Positions 1 to 8,389 of a stretch of 64,000 nucleotides of DNA are shown here, piece after piece (positions within the stretch are counted from its first letter, which is position 1; every line of letters begins with the position of its first letter). The notes under the pieces were generated by a model that searched no databases, was not told the DNA's origin, and was given only the letters and a program-made list of their open reading frames with translations. This DNA is from an uncultured Christensenella sp. GTDB taxonomy: Bacteria; Bacillota; Clostridia; Christensenellales; UBA1242. The stretch spans positions 1-64,000 of the forward strand of contig CASFQL010000010.1 of NCBI GenBank assembly GCA_949296965.1, given 5' to 3'. A program made the position numbers and the translations under genes.

Positions 1-226
1 CTAAAATAAAAATAGAATTTGTTTTAACATATTTTTTAGGATAAAAGATTTATAAAAACTCTTTATAGTTATTTATTAAAAATCTCACATAAACTCTATA
101 AATACAGCATATAAATAAAACCTATAATTAAAACTTGTAAATAAAATTAATAACTAATAAACTTTTTAAGTGAAATATTGATTAGAATTTGTCTTTAAAA
201 GTTTGCATTAAATTGTATTAAATTAT

Positions 227-255
227 TTTACATAAAAATATTTTTGTGGTATTAT
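227..255 (+). promoter_or_regulatory. Promoter for the HicB-like gene
   Basis: The -35 box TTTACA (227-232) and -10 box TATTAT (250-255) are separated by 17 bp, the ideal sigma-A spacing. The start codon follows at 290 with an AAGAGAG Shine-Dalgarno-like stretch just upstream. Confidence 0.6.
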
Positions 256-289
256 ACTAACATAAAGTTTATAAAGAGAGCGTTTTATT

Positions 290-583
290 ATGGAGTTTAT
301 TTTTCCAGCAGCATTTTATAAAGATGAAGAAAATGATAATTACATTGTCGCTTTTGATGATGTAAAGATTTTTTGTCAAGGTAAAACTATTGAAGAAGCC
401 TTTTATGTTGCTAGAAAATATTTGAAAGACTTTTGTAAACTTTCTCTTAAAATGTTTGGGGAAGTGCAAGAAAAACCAAGGACTTTTGTTGAGTCTCTTA
501 GTATACATAGAGACGAGATTGTATTACTTATTGATGCAGAAGTAAAGAATGTTACAAAAAAAGATGCAATTGAGTTTGAATAA
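290..583 (+). CDS. HicB-like antitoxin-fold protein (orphan)
   Basis: This 97-residue protein resembles HicB-type antitoxins: an N-terminal FPAAFYKDEENDNYIVAFDD strand pair followed by the Gly-x-Thr-x-Glu-Glu-Ala helix (KTIEEAFYVAR, residues about 32-42). In this family that is the partly degraded RNase H-like domain that binds and inactivates the HicA mRNA interferase. No HicA-like dsRBD-fold ORF of about 60-80 residues lies next to it in the visible sequence, and no DNA-binding C-terminal domain (ribbon-helix-helix or HTH) is evident. It may be a solitary HicB-fold protein, or its partner lies left of the window. It has its own promoter and is followed by repeat copy A and a terminator. The family call is fairly safe; an active toxin-antitoxin role is not supported. 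Confidence 0.65.
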   Translation: MEFIFPAAFYKDEENDNYIVAFDDVKIFCQGKTIEEAFYVARKYLKDFCKLSLKMFGEVQEKPRTFVESLSIHRDEIVLLIDAEVKNVTKKDAIEFE

Positions 584-607
584 TTCAGTTGTTTTGTTGT
601 TTATAAT

Positions 608-692
608 GCAAATTATGTGCTGTAAAAATTTATGTTAAATTTTTATCACAAAGTTTTGAAAAACTTTGTTTAAAATGTATTTAGTAATTTGC
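608..692. repeat. Cloverleaf repeat, copy A (degenerate)
   Basis: This intergenic copy opens with GCAAATTATGTGC (608-620) and closes with TAATTTGC (685-692), so only the distal part of the outer stem still pairs. Hairpin 1 (GTAAAAATTTA / TAAATTTTTAT, about 622-646) and hairpin 2 (CAAAGTTTT ga AAAACTTTG, 649-668) are preserved; hairpin 3 has decayed. It shares the TTATGTGCTGTAAAA block with copy C near 12870. Confidence 0.65.
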
Positions 693-770
693 ACCTATTT
701 TGATTTGTTGCGTCATACAAATATGAAAGTAAATTTTTTTCTTGTTGTGACTTACAAAAATGTAGAAATT

Positions 771-795
771 AAGACCTATTTTTAGGTCTTTTTTT
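771..795 (+). terminator. Rho-independent terminator
   Basis: The perfect 8-bp stem AAGACCTA (771-778) / TAGGTCTT (783-790) with a TTTT loop is followed by a T-run. It closes the HicB-like transcription unit, or repeat copy A, before the next promoter at 816. Confidence 0.85.
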
Positions 796-815
796 GTGCA
801 TCTAAAAAAGGGGTA

Positions 816-843
816 TTGACAGTTAAAACTTTTATCTTAAAAT
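816..843 (+). promoter_or_regulatory. Promoter of the tandem repeat-protein locus
   Basis: TTGACA (816-821) and TAAAAT (838-843) are spaced by 16 bp. The upstream block AAAAAGGGGTATTG recurs at about 1955-1968 before the second paralogue, so the duplication included the 5' flank. Confidence 0.6.
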
Positions 844-863
844 ATATCTACTAGGAGAATATT

Positions 864-1145
864 ATGAAAAGAACTATTAATTTTTATGATTATATTGAAT
901 TTTTAAAGTCAGTAGCAAAAAAAGGTAATTATATTGAAAGTGAAGGTAAGAGGCAATTTGTTCCTAGCAAAGAATTTGTTATGTATGAAGACCTTTTGCT
1001 AAAAAGTGCTTCATCTGATTTAATAGATAACTATGTTAAACAGGGTATTAATGGAACTGATACTTTAAAAAGTTTTAAGAATTTTTATCAAAAATTATTA
1101 GATGAGAATGAAAACAAATCGTTATTAACTGAAAAATATCGTTAA
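864..1145 (+). CDS. N-terminal fragment of frameshifted paralogue 1 (unknown function)
   Basis: This 93-residue ORF starts at ATG 864 behind an AGGAG site. I do not recognise the family. Its sequence (NFYDYIEFL, VPSKEFVMYEDLLLKSAS) aligns with the region before the downstream paralogue (MNDFLDYM, CPTQKFEQLEEFLLRNIS), so it is the head of a longer protein rather than an independent gene. The reading frame continues only after two one-base shifts: at about 1141 (EKYR into KVTSFLLNPNVDLLD) and at about 1189 (into INDLSYEMKDPELSC). After repair the whole locus encodes 359 residues, almost identical in length to the 358 of the neighbour. It is all-helical by eye, with no signal peptide or membrane segment. 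Confidence 0.55.
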   Translation: MKRTINFYDYIEFLKSVAKKGNYIESEGKRQFVPSKEFVMYEDLLLKSASSDLIDNYVKQGINGTDTLKSFKNFYQKLLDENENKSLLTEKYR

Positions 1146-1171
1146 AGTTACATCTTTTTTGTTAAATCCTA

Positions 1172-1945
1172 ATGTTGATCTGCTTGATTATTAATGACCT
1201 TTCTTATGAAATGAAAGACCCTGAATTGTCTTGTATACTTGCCACAATTTTTGACAAGAAGTCAAAATCAATTTTTAAAAGTCACGAACATATTGTGTTA
1301 GATAAATGTGATGAGATGGGAATCTTGTATAAGGATAGCATATTGTCTGATAGATATGAAAAAATTGTTGAATATTTTATGAAATTATCTAATTCGGATT
1401 TTTATAAGTTTGAAAATGCTGTTATTAATATGAAATCTGTTAATCTTTCACTTTTTGTCGCAAAAGATAATAGGGCTGATATTAAGGCACACCAAGATAT
1501 TGTTTTAAAAAACGGGACTTTATTTGACTACATTTATCTTATTCAAATCCCAAAAGTTGATGCAACAACAATTGAAATGGAATTTATCAATAAGTATAGA
1601 ACTGCTTCTCATAGATATAATTTAACAGGTGGAATGTTTGATGGTTACTATGTTGATTTAATTAAGACAATGAAAAAATGTGGGTTAACAATTAATGAAG
1701 GTTTACATAGTAAAAAAATATTAAGTAAGCAAGATGCTAGTTTTTCTTTGGAATTTATCACTTGTTCGAATGTTGATTTAGATAAACATGTCGAGGTTAT
1801 ACTTGAAAATGGAAATGAACATAATATTAATCAACTAGAAGGATTAGCAAAATCTAATTCTGAGTTGAAACAAATTTTAGAGTTAAAACGAGATCCTATT
1901 TATGGTTTAAATTTATCAAAAGATAGTGTTGAGTTTGAATTATAA
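1172..1945 (+). CDS. C-terminal fragment of frameshifted paralogue 1, H-x-x-IVL repeat protein
   Basis: This ORF of 257 codons has no Shine-Dalgarno site at the nominal ATG 1172. It is best read as the body of the broken gene that begins at 864; homology to paralogue 2 begins at INDLSYEMKDPELSC (about 1190). It contains three degenerate units of the form (L/F)S..(x)A....D...H..IVL: DPELSCILA...SHEHIVL, VNLSLFVAK...AHQDIVL and ASFSLEFIT...KHVEVIL. These resemble the roughly 30-residue helical repeats found in uncharacterised Bacillota and phage proteins. Function is unknown. The closing residues (DPIYGLNLSKDSVEFEL) match the C-terminus of paralogue 2. Confidence 0.5.
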   Translation: MLICLIINDLSYEMKDPELSCILATIFDKKSKSIFKSHEHIVLDKCDEMGILYKDSILSDRYEKIVEYFMKLSNSDFYKFENAVINMKSVNLSLFVAKDNRADIKAHQDIVLKNGTLFDYIYLIQIPKVDATTIEMEFINKYRTASHRYNLTGGMFDGYYVDLIKTMKKCGLTINEGLHSKKILSKQDASFSLEFITCSNVDLDKHVEVILENGNEHNINQLEGLAKSNSELKQILELKRDPIYGLNLSKDSVEFEL

Positions 1946-1974
1946 AACTTAATAAAAAGGGGTATTGTATTATT

Positions 1975-2172
1975 ATGGAAAAGAAAATTAAAATGAATGA
2001 CTTTTTAGATTATATGAGCAAGGAGTCATAAAAGGCAGTAATTTTAAAAAGTCAAAAAAAAGATGTAATTTGTCCAACGCAAAAATTTGAACAACTAGAA
2101 GAATTTTTATTAAGAAATATTTCTAATAATTCTAATTTTATTAATTTATTAGAAAAATATTTTTCTCGTAAT
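1975..2172 (+). pseudogene. Broken 5' end of paralogue 2
   Basis: An ATG at 1975 opens MEKKIKMNDFLDYMSKES and then hits TAA at 2029-2031. Shifting frame between about 2021 and an A8 run (2054-2061) gives GVIKGSNFKKSKK, after which the original frame resumes with DVICPTQKFEQLEEFLL and runs into the ORF at 2173. The shifted middle segment and both flanks align with the 864 gene (residues about 5-50), which argues that one base was lost near 2022 and one gained in the A-run. The net shift is zero, so only about 11-13 codons and the stop are affected. Confidence 0.6.
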
Positions 2173-3051
2173 ATGTTATCTACAAATTTGTCAAAAATAC
2201 TTAGGGTATATGCTGATAGATATGAGAATAAGTATGAAACAATTTTTTGTGAGAAAAGTTTACAGGAACTCGATGACTTAATAAAGATTTCTAACAAAGA
2301 TATCAAAGATATTAGTGATGCAATTTTAAAATTAAAAGATGTTGAACTGTCTTGTGCATTTTCTAAATTTGCACAAAATTATTTTAAAGACCATGAAAGT
2401 TTTGTTTTAAATTTTTGTAACAGTCAGATAGAAAAAAAATGTGATAAAGAATTAAATAAAATAGTTAGAATGTGTATTTTTTTATCAAAATTGCCTGAGG
2501 TTAATTTGAAAGAAATTGAAAAAATTGCTTTTCTTTTACAAAACCCAAAACTATCTTCTAGTGTGGCAAAAATAAAAGGTGCTAATGTCGATCTTCATAG
2601 AGATATAGTTTTACATAGTGATGATGCAATTAGTTCGATTGACTTTATTTCTCTTCCCGGTAGCGAATTAAGAACAATCGAAGATGCTTTTCTTAGTAAA
2701 TATGATCCACATCAGGCAGCACTAAATTTTACTTCTACATATAAAAATTATTATAAAACTTTTGTTTCAAAGATAAATAAAGTTTATGATTATGTAGATA
2801 GTAATTATCATAGCAGTAAAATTTTAGAAAGAAATAATCCTTATTTTTCACTTGAATTTTTGAGTATTTTTACAAACCAAGATGCACATAAACATATTAA
2901 GGTAATTCTTAATTCAGACAATAATTCACTTATTCAGGCTTTGAATAAATTAGCAGAAAAGAATCCTATATTAGAAAAGGCTATTGATAATTATTCAAAT
3001 AATCCTTTGTTTAATTTGGATAAAGACGATGAATTAATTTTTACTATTTAA
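2173..3051 (+). CDS. Paralogue 2, H-x-x-IVL repeat protein (5'-truncated ORF)
   Basis: This ORF of 292 codons begins at an internal ATG without a ribosome site; the ancestral start is probably 1975, giving 358 residues. It is the tandem copy of the 864-1945 locus. Shared blocks are VELSCAFSKF, HRDIVLHSDD...IDFISLP...TIEDAFLSKYD, HSSKILERNNPYFSLEFL and the end NPLFNLDKDDELIFTI. It carries the same three repeat units ending HESFVL, HRDIVL and HIKVIL. No catalytic motif, signal peptide or transmembrane segment is visible. A terminator follows at 3073. Function is unknown, and whether the protein is still made in one piece depends on the upstream frame. Confidence 0.55.
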   Translation: MLSTNLSKILRVYADRYENKYETIFCEKSLQELDDLIKISNKDIKDISDAILKLKDVELSCAFSKFAQNYFKDHESFVLNFCNSQIEKKCDKELNKIVRMCIFLSKLPEVNLKEIEKIAFLLQNPKLSSSVAKIKGANVDLHRDIVLHSDDAISSIDFISLPGSELRTIEDAFLSKYDPHQAALNFTSTYKNYYKTFVSKINKVYDYVDSNYHSSKILERNNPYFSLEFLSIFTNQDAHKHIKVILNSDNNSLIQALNKLAEKNPILEKAIDNYSNNPLFNLDKDDELIFTI

Positions 3052-3072
3052 AAGTATCTTAAAAAATATTGA

Positions 3073-3101
3073 AGTTCTATCAAATTGATAGGACTTTTTT
3101 T
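3073..3101 (+). terminator. Terminator after paralogue 2
   Basis: AGTTCTATC (3073-3081) pairs with GATAGGACT (3087-3095), with one T-G wobble, followed by a T-run. Confidence 0.8.
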
Positions 3102-3212
3102 ATTTTGTTTAATTGAAAGTTAATTATTATTTAGTTTGTTTAGAATTAGTTGACAAAAAATAGTTTTTTAATTATTTTATAAAAAATTAAGTCATTTTTT
3201 GATATTTTATTC

Positions 3213-3304
3213 TTTCTTTAATTCATTTTAACAATAAAATTATACTATTAAATAATTTTTTCTTTAATTTATTTTAATAATAAAATTATATAATTAAATA
3301 TTTA
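3213..3304. repeat. Two imperfect 46-bp tandem repeats
   Basis: The unit beginning TTTCTTTAATTCATTTTAA (3213-3258) recurs at 3259-3304 with a few C/T differences. It lies in A/T-only intergenic DNA upstream of the rpsL promoter, and no function is apparent. Confidence 0.55.
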
Positions 3305-3402
3305 ATTCATTAATATTTCTTGTTACTAAAAAAAACAGTTAATTTATACTAAAAAAATCATATTTCTAGTTAATTTTATTTGCAAATTTTGTAGAATATA
3401 TG

Positions 3403-3431
3403 TTGACTTTTTTTATTAATTTTGATATTAT
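3403..3431 (+). promoter_or_regulatory. str operon promoter
   Basis: TTGACT (3403-3408) and TATTAT (3426-3431) are spaced exactly 17 bp. Transcription from about 3438 would give an rpsL leader of about 220 nt. Confidence 0.75.
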
Positions 3432-3437
3432 AGTCGT

Positions 3438-3646
3438 GTTGTATGTGGGCTTTTAACTTCATACAATCGATTTATTTGTTTGGAACGCAAAATAAATTGT
3501 TCTAGCAAGTTATTTTCTTGCAAAATTATTGTCTGTTTGATTTTCCTAACGACATTCCACCTTGGGAATTTTAGACGGCAAATTCTATTTTAAATTTTTA
3601 AATTTGTTGCTGTTTAAAAGTTTGAAAAAAGATAAAAATTTATTAA
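3438..3646 (+). promoter_or_regulatory. Structured 5' leader of rpsL (unassigned)
   Basis: The leader contains several short hairpins in series: TGTATG (3440-3445) with CATACA (3460-3465); TTTATTT (3471-3477) with AAATAAA (3490-3496); GCAAG (3505-3509) with CTTGC (3517-3521); and ATTCC (3554-3558) with GGAAT (3565-3569). It is markedly richer in G and C than the surrounding intergenic DNA, which suggests constraint. It could be an autoregulatory ribosomal-protein leader, but I do not recognise a named family. Confidence 0.4.
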
Positions 3647-3656
3647 GGAGGACATT

Positions 3657-4028
3657 ATGCCTACAATCAATCAATTAGTAAGGCACGGCAGAACAAAAGT
3701 AACTAGAAAATCTCAGGCTCCTATTTTGGAACAAAATCCTCAAAAAAGAGGCGTTTGTCTTTCTGTTACTACTACTTCACCTAAGAAACCTAACTCTGCT
3801 TTAAGAAAAATTGCTAGGGTTAAACTTTCAAATGGACAAGAAGGAACTACCTATATACCTGGTGAAGGTCACAACTTACAAGAACACAGCGTTGTTCTTA
3901 TTCGTGGTGGTAAAGTTAAAGATTTGCCTGGTGTTAGATATCACATCATTCGTGGCACATTAGATGCTGCTGGTGTTGCAAAGAGAAAGCAAGGCCGTTC
4001 AAAGTATGGCGCTAAAAAGGCAAAATAA
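3657..4028 (+). CDS. rpsL: 30S ribosomal protein S12
   Basis: This 123-residue protein is a full-length S12, a component of the 30S decoding centre. The family blocks are present: [12 protein letters not shown] at the N-terminus, [13 protein letters not shown] (the loop carrying the streptomycin-resistance lysine) and [17 protein letters not shown] with the conserved second lysine/aspartate region, ending RSKYGAKK. The start has a strong AAGGAGG site 6 nt before ATG. It heads the str operon, but rpsG is 425 bp away with repeat copy B between them, much wider than usual for these co-transcribed genes. The identification is certain. Confidence 0.98.
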   Translation: MPTINQLVRHGRTKVTRKSQAPILEQNPQKRGVCLSVTTTSPKKPNSALRKIARVKLSNGQEGTTYIPGEGHNLQEHSVVLIRGGKVKDLPGVRYHIIRGTLDAAGVAKRKQGRSKYGAKKAK

Positions 4029-4109
4029 TTTATAGAACATTTTATTTTAATTATATTTTTAAATTCGTTTATACTAGACTTTTGTTTTATGACCTATTGT
4101 GTTTAAAAG

Positions 4110-4207
4110 GGAACTTTGTGCGGTAAAAATTTTATTAAATTTTTACCAATGAAGTTTTACATATTGTAAAACTTCATACAAAAGTGAAACTTTTGGCACA
4201 AAGTTCC
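4110..4207. repeat. Cloverleaf repeat, copy B
   Basis: The outer stem GGAACTTTGTGC (4110-4121) pairs perfectly with GCACAAAGTTCC (4196-4207). Inside are hairpin 1, GGTAAAAATTT tatt AAATTTTTACC (4122-4147); hairpin 2, ATGAAGTTTTACA / TGTAAAACTTCAT (4149-4177); and hairpin 3, CAAAAGT gaa ACTTTTG (about 4179-4195). The helices are separated by at most one nucleotide, forming a compact four-way junction. This copy has no T-run after the outer stem and lies inside the str operon. Confidence 0.9.
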
Positions 4208-4453
4208 ATAATTGCTACGAAGATAATTTTGAGTAAATATTATAAATTTTAAACTTCATTTGTTATCTAATTATTAGTTTCTAGTATAAAATTAGTTTTA
4301 TTTTACTTTTATAGTTACAAAAATTATAATTGTAACTAAACATTTATCAAATTTATATGTTGAATTGAATTTTAAAGTTTATGTTTTTATAAATATAAAA
4401 CCTTTATAAATAAGATAAACTTTTGTATTTTAAATTTTAATAAGGAGGAAATT

Positions 4454-4927
4454 ATGTCTAGAAGAAATCGTGCTACAAAAAGAGAAGTTCTACCAGATCC
4501 AGTTTACAACTCAACAGTAGTTACAAAACTTGTTAATCAAGTTATGTTAGACGGGAAGAAAGGTATTGCTTTTGGTATAGTTTATAGTGCATTTGATATT
4601 ATAAAAGAAAAGACTGGCGCTGATGCTATGACAGTTTTTACACAAGCACTTGAAAATGTTAAACCTTTACTTGAAACAAAATCAAGAAGAGTTGGTGGGG
4701 CAACTTACCAAGTTCCTATGGAAATCAGACCAGATAGAAGACAAACTTTGGCTATTAGATGGCTTGTCGCTTTTGCAAGAAAAAGAGGTGGCGAAAGAGA
4801 AATGGATAAAAAACTTGCCGCTGAAATTTTAGATGCTTATAACAATGCTGGCGGAGCAATTAAGAAGAAAGATGAAATGCATAGAATGGCAGAGGCAAAT
4901 AAGGCTTTTGCTCATTTCAAGTGGTAA
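4454..4927 (+). CDS. rpsG: 30S ribosomal protein S7
   Basis: This 157-residue protein is a full-length S7, the primary 16S 3'-domain assembly protein. It begins [20 protein letters not shown] and contains [17 protein letters not shown] and [11 protein letters not shown], all hallmark segments; the C-terminus ([16 protein letters not shown]) is typical. The start has an AAGGAGG site. fusA follows after 26 bp. The 425-bp spacing from rpsL, with a large secondary-structure element in between, may uncouple S12 from S7-EF-G expression. Confidence 0.98.
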   Translation: MSRRNRATKREVLPDPVYNSTVVTKLVNQVMLDGKKGIAFGIVYSAFDIIKEKTGADAMTVFTQALENVKPLLETKSRRVGGATYQVPMEIRPDRRQTLAIRWLVAFARKRGGEREMDKKLAAEILDAYNNAGGAIKKKDEMHRMAEANKAFAHFKW

Positions 4928-4953
4928 TTTGTTATTGAATTAAAGGAGTAAAT

Positions 4954-7035
4954 ATGGCAAGAAAGTTTTCGTTAGATAAATATAGAAATATCGGTATTAT
5001 GGCTCACATTGACGCAGGTAAGACAACTACTACCGAAAGAATTTTGTTCTATACTGGTAAAACGCATAAGATTGGTGAGGTCCACGAAGGTGCTGCTACT
5101 ATGGACTGGATGGAACAAGAACAAGAAAGAGGTATAACTATTACTAGTGCTTGCACAACTGCTACATGGAAAGACCATTGTATTAATATTATCGACACCC
5201 CTGGACACGTTGACTTTACTGTTGAAGTTGAAAGAAGTTTAAAAGTCCTTGATGGTGCAGTCGCTGTATTTTGTGCAAGAGGAGGCGTTCAACCTCAATC
5301 AGAAACCGTTTGGAGACAAGCAGATAGTTATAAAGTCCCTAGAATTGCATATGTTAATAAAATGGATAGAGATGATGCTAACTTTCTTAGAGTAGTTCAA
5401 ATGATGAAAGATAGGTTAAAAACTAATGCTGTCCCTATTCAACTTCCAATAGGACAAGAGGATAGTTTTAGGGGTGTTATAGACTTAGTTGAAATGAATG
5501 CAACTATTTATAATGATGACCTTGGTAAAAATATGACAGTTTGCGAAATTCCAGAAGAATACAAGGCAGATGCAAAAAAATACCATGACCAACTTATTGA
5601 AACTGTTGCAGAAACAGATGATGCTTTGCTTGAAAAATTCTTTTCAGGCGAAGAACTTACTAAGGAAGAAATTAAAAGAGGTATTAGAAAAGCAACTTTA
5701 AATCTTACAATGACACCTGTCATTTGTGGTAGTTCTTTTAAAAATAAAGGTGTTCAAAAATTGCTTGATGCCGTTGTTGATTATCTTCCAAGTCCACTTG
5801 ATATTGAAGCAGTTAAGGGGACAAAACTTGATGGCGAAACGATTGAAGAAAGAAAGGCTGATGACAAAGAATATATGGCTGGACTTGCTTTTAAAGTTGC
5901 AACTGATCCATTTGTAGGAAAAATTACTTATTTTAGAATTTATTCGGGGGTTTTAAAAGCAGGCTCTTATGCTTTAAACCCAACTAAAAATGTTAAAGAA
6001 AGAATTGGTCGTTTGCTTAAAATGCACGCTAATCACCGTGAAGATGTCGAAGAAGCTTATGCTGGTGATATTGTTGCTATCGTTGGGTTAAAAGATACAA
6101 CCACAGGAAATACATTATGTGACCCTGACCACCCAATTATACTTGAAAGTATGGTATTCCCAGAACCTGTTATTAATATTGCAATTGAACCTACAACAAA
6201 ACAGGCACAAGAAAAAATGGTTAATGCTCTTATAAAACTTGCAGAAGAAGATCCTACTTTCAAAACTTGGACTGATAATGAAACAGGGCAAACAATAATT
6301 GCTGGTATGGGAGAACTTCACCTAGATATTATTGTTGACAGACTTAAAAGAGAATTCAAAGTCGATGTTAATGTTGGTCGTCCACAAGTTAGTTATAGAG
6401 AAACTATTAGAAAAACTGTTGAAGCAGAGGGTAAGTATATTAGACAAACAGGTGGACACGGGCAATATGGACATTGCTGGATTAGACTTGAACCACTTGA
6501 AGCAGGTAAAGGTTATGAATTTGTAGATAAAATTGTTGGTGGTGTTATTCCAAAGGAATACATTCCTGCTGTTAATAGTGGTATCCAAGAAGCAAAACAA
6601 AATGGTGTTATCGCAGGTTATGAAACAGTTGATTTTAGAGCAACGGTTTTTGATGGTTCTTACCACGATGTTGACTCATCTGAAATGGCTTTCAAAATTG
6701 CTGGCTCAATGGCTTTCAAAGAAGCCGCTAAAAAGGCAGATCCTGTTTTACTAGAACCTATTATGAAAGTTCAGGTTGAAATGCCTGATGATTATCTTGG
6801 AACAGTTATGGGTAGTATTACAAGCAGAAGAGGTGTTTTACAAGGAACAGAAATGAGAAATGGTTCAGTTCTTGTTAATGCAGAAGTTCCACTTGCTGAA
6901 ATGTTTGGTTATGCTACAACACTTCGTTCTTCAACACAAGGCAGAGGTAGTTTTAATATGGAGTTCTCACACTACGCAGAAGTTCCTAAAAATATTGCTG
7001 AAAAGATTGTTGGAGAAAGAAAAAAGTCTAATTAA
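4954..7035 (+). CDS. fusA: Translation elongation factor G
   Basis: This 693-residue protein is standard EF-G, the ribosome-dependent GTPase that drives tRNA-mRNA translocation and, with RRF, recycling. G1 [12 protein letters not shown] (about residues 17-28), G3 DTPGHVDFT and G4 NKMDR are intact, as are the domain IV/V blocks ([31 protein letters not shown]). An AAAGGAG site lies before ATG 4954. It is co-directional with rpsG at operon spacing; tuf follows with its own consensus promoter. Confidence 0.98.
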   Translation: MARKFSLDKYRNIGIMAHIDAGKTTTTERILFYTGKTHKIGEVHEGAATMDWMEQEQERGITITSACTTATWKDHCINIIDTPGHVDFTVEVERSLKVLDGAVAVFCARGGVQPQSETVWRQADSYKVPRIAYVNKMDRDDANFLRVVQMMKDRLKTNAVPIQLPIGQEDSFRGVIDLVEMNATIYNDDLGKNMTVCEIPEEYKADAKKYHDQLIETVAETDDALLEKFFSGEELTKEEIKRGIRKATLNLTMTPVICGSSFKNKGVQKLLDAVVDYLPSPLDIEAVKGTKLDGETIEERKADDKEYMAGLAFKVATDPFVGKITYFRIYSGVLKAGSYALNPTKNVKERIGRLLKMHANHREDVEEAYAGDIVAIVGLKDTTTGNTLCDPDHPIILESMVFPEPVINIAIEPTTKQAQEKMVNALIKLAEEDPTFKTWTDNETGQTIIAGMGELHLDIIVDRLKREFKVDVNVGRPQVSYRETIRKTVEAEGKYIRQTGGHGQYGHCWIRLEPLEAGKGYEFVDKIVGGVIPKEYIPAVNSGIQEAKQNGVIAGYETVDFRATVFDGSYHDVDSSEMAFKIAGSMAFKEAAKKADPVLLEPIMKVQVEMPDDYLGTVMGSITSRRGVLQGTEMRNGSVLVNAEVPLAEMFGYATTLRSSTQGRGSFNMEFSHYAEVPKNIAEKIVGERKKSN

Positions 7036-7074
7036 AATTATTTTAAATTTATTTTTAATAAAGATAATTTTTGT

Positions 7075-7103
7075 TTGACAATCAATATTTTAAAAAGTAT
7101 AAT
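7075..7103 (+). promoter_or_regulatory. Consensus promoter of tuf
   Basis: TTGACA (7075-7080) and TATAAT (7098-7103) are separated by 17 bp, a perfect sigma-A match. It lies between fusA and tuf, so EF-Tu can be transcribed separately at a high level. Confidence 0.9.
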
Positions 7104-7158
7104 ATACTTGTTTTTAATTAAATCAAATATAATTAATTATTTTAGGAGGAATTTTTTT

Positions 7159-8361
7159 ATGGCAAAAGCTAAATTTGATAGATCTAAGCCACATATTAAC
7201 ATTGGAACTATTGGTCACGTTGACCATGGTAAAACAACTTTGACTGCCGCTATCACAATGTGGTGTGCAGCAAAGGGCTGGGCTGAAAAGATGAAATATG
7301 AGGATATTGATAAGGCTCCAGAAGAAAGAGCAAGAGGTATTACAATTAATACATCTCACGTTGAGTATCAAACCTCAAATAGACACTATGCTCACGTTGA
7401 CTGCCCAGGACACGCAGACTATGTAAAAAATATGATTACAGGTGCTGCTCAAATGGATGGTGCTATCCTTGTTGTTGCTGCAACAGATGGTCCTATGCCA
7501 CAAACTAGGGAACATATCTTACTTGCTAGACAAGTTGGTGTTCCATATATCGTTGTATTTATGAATAAAGTTGACCAAGTCGATGATCCTGAACTTCTTG
7601 AACTTGTTGAAATGGATATCCGTGATTTGCTTAACGAATACGGTTTCCCAGGAGATGACACTCCAATCATTAAAGGTTCAGCATTAAAGGCTTTGGAGGC
7701 TGCTCAAAGCGGACATGTAGATGATCCTGCTTGCAAATGTATTGAAGAACTCCTTGAAGCAGTTGATACATTTATTCCACAACCAAAGAGAGCAACAGAT
7801 CAACCTTTCTTAATGCCTGTTGAAGATGTTTTCACAATCACAGGTCGTGGAACAGTTGCTACTGGCCGTGTAGAAAGAGGTGTTTGTAAGGTTGGCGACA
7901 ATGTAGAAATAGTTGGTATGGGTTCAAATAAGACAAGTGTTATTACTGGTGTTGAAATGTTTAGAAAATTACTTGATGAAGCACAAGCTGGTGATAATAT
8001 TGGTATTCTTCTTCGTGGTATTCAAAGAACTGATATCGAAAGAGGTCAAGTTATTTGTAAACCTGGTTCAATTAAACCACATACTAAATTTACTGCACAA
8101 GTTTATGTATTAAAGAAAGAAGAAGGCGGAAGACATACTCCATTCTTTAATGGTTATCGTCCACAATTCTATTTCAGAACAACAGATGTTACAGGTTCAA
8201 TCGAACTTGAAAAAGGTGTTGAGATGGTTATGCCTGGCGATAATGTTAAGATGACTATTACTCTTATTACACCTATTGCTATTGAACAAGGTTTGAGATT
8301 TGCTATCCGTGAAGGCGGAAGGACAGTTGGTTCAGGTGTTGTTTCTGAAATACTTGAATAA
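7159..8361 (+). CDS. tuf: Translation elongation factor Tu
   Basis: This 400-residue protein delivers aminoacyl-tRNA to the ribosome. The start is ATG 7159 ([20 protein letters not shown]) behind TAGGAGG; a longer reading frame from about 7075 overlaps the promoter and is not real. G-domain motifs [17 protein letters not shown] and NKVDQ, and the domain 2/3 signatures ([38 protein letters not shown]) are complete. A symmetric terminator at 8390 ends the unit. Only one tuf copy is in this window. Confidence 0.98.
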   Translation: MAKAKFDRSKPHINIGTIGHVDHGKTTLTAAITMWCAAKGWAEKMKYEDIDKAPEERARGITINTSHVEYQTSNRHYAHVDCPGHADYVKNMITGAAQMDGAILVVAATDGPMPQTREHILLARQVGVPYIVVFMNKVDQVDDPELLELVEMDIRDLLNEYGFPGDDTPIIKGSALKALEAAQSGHVDDPACKCIEELLEAVDTFIPQPKRATDQPFLMPVEDVFTITGRGTVATGRVERGVCKVGDNVEIVGMGSNKTSVITGVEMFRKLLDEAQAGDNIGILLRGIQRTDIERGQVICKPGSIKPHTKFTAQVYVLKKEEGGRHTPFFNGYRPQFYFRTTDVTGSIELEKGVEMVMPGDNVKMTITLITPIAIEQGLRFAIREGGRTVGSGVVSEILE

Positions 8362-8389
8362 TTCATAAGATTATTTTTAGTTTTATATA

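Noticed and set aside
4110..4207. tRNA gene
   Set aside because: The cloverleaf outline is only superficial: the copy is 98 nt, lacks the GTTC/TPsiC and D-loop consensus and an anticodon arm of tRNA size, and has very long hairpin stems.
4650..4832. Alternative-frame ORF inside rpsG, and similar ORFs inside fusA, tuf, dnaE, pfkA and the giant gene
   Set aside because: They lie wholly within strongly conserved coding sequence in other frames or on the opposite strand, without ribosome sites or recognisable protein features.
7075..7158. N-terminal extension of EF-Tu
   Set aside because: The longer frame covers the TTGACA/TATAAT promoter and reads as non-conserved hydrophobic sequence; the true start at 7159 has TAGGAGG.
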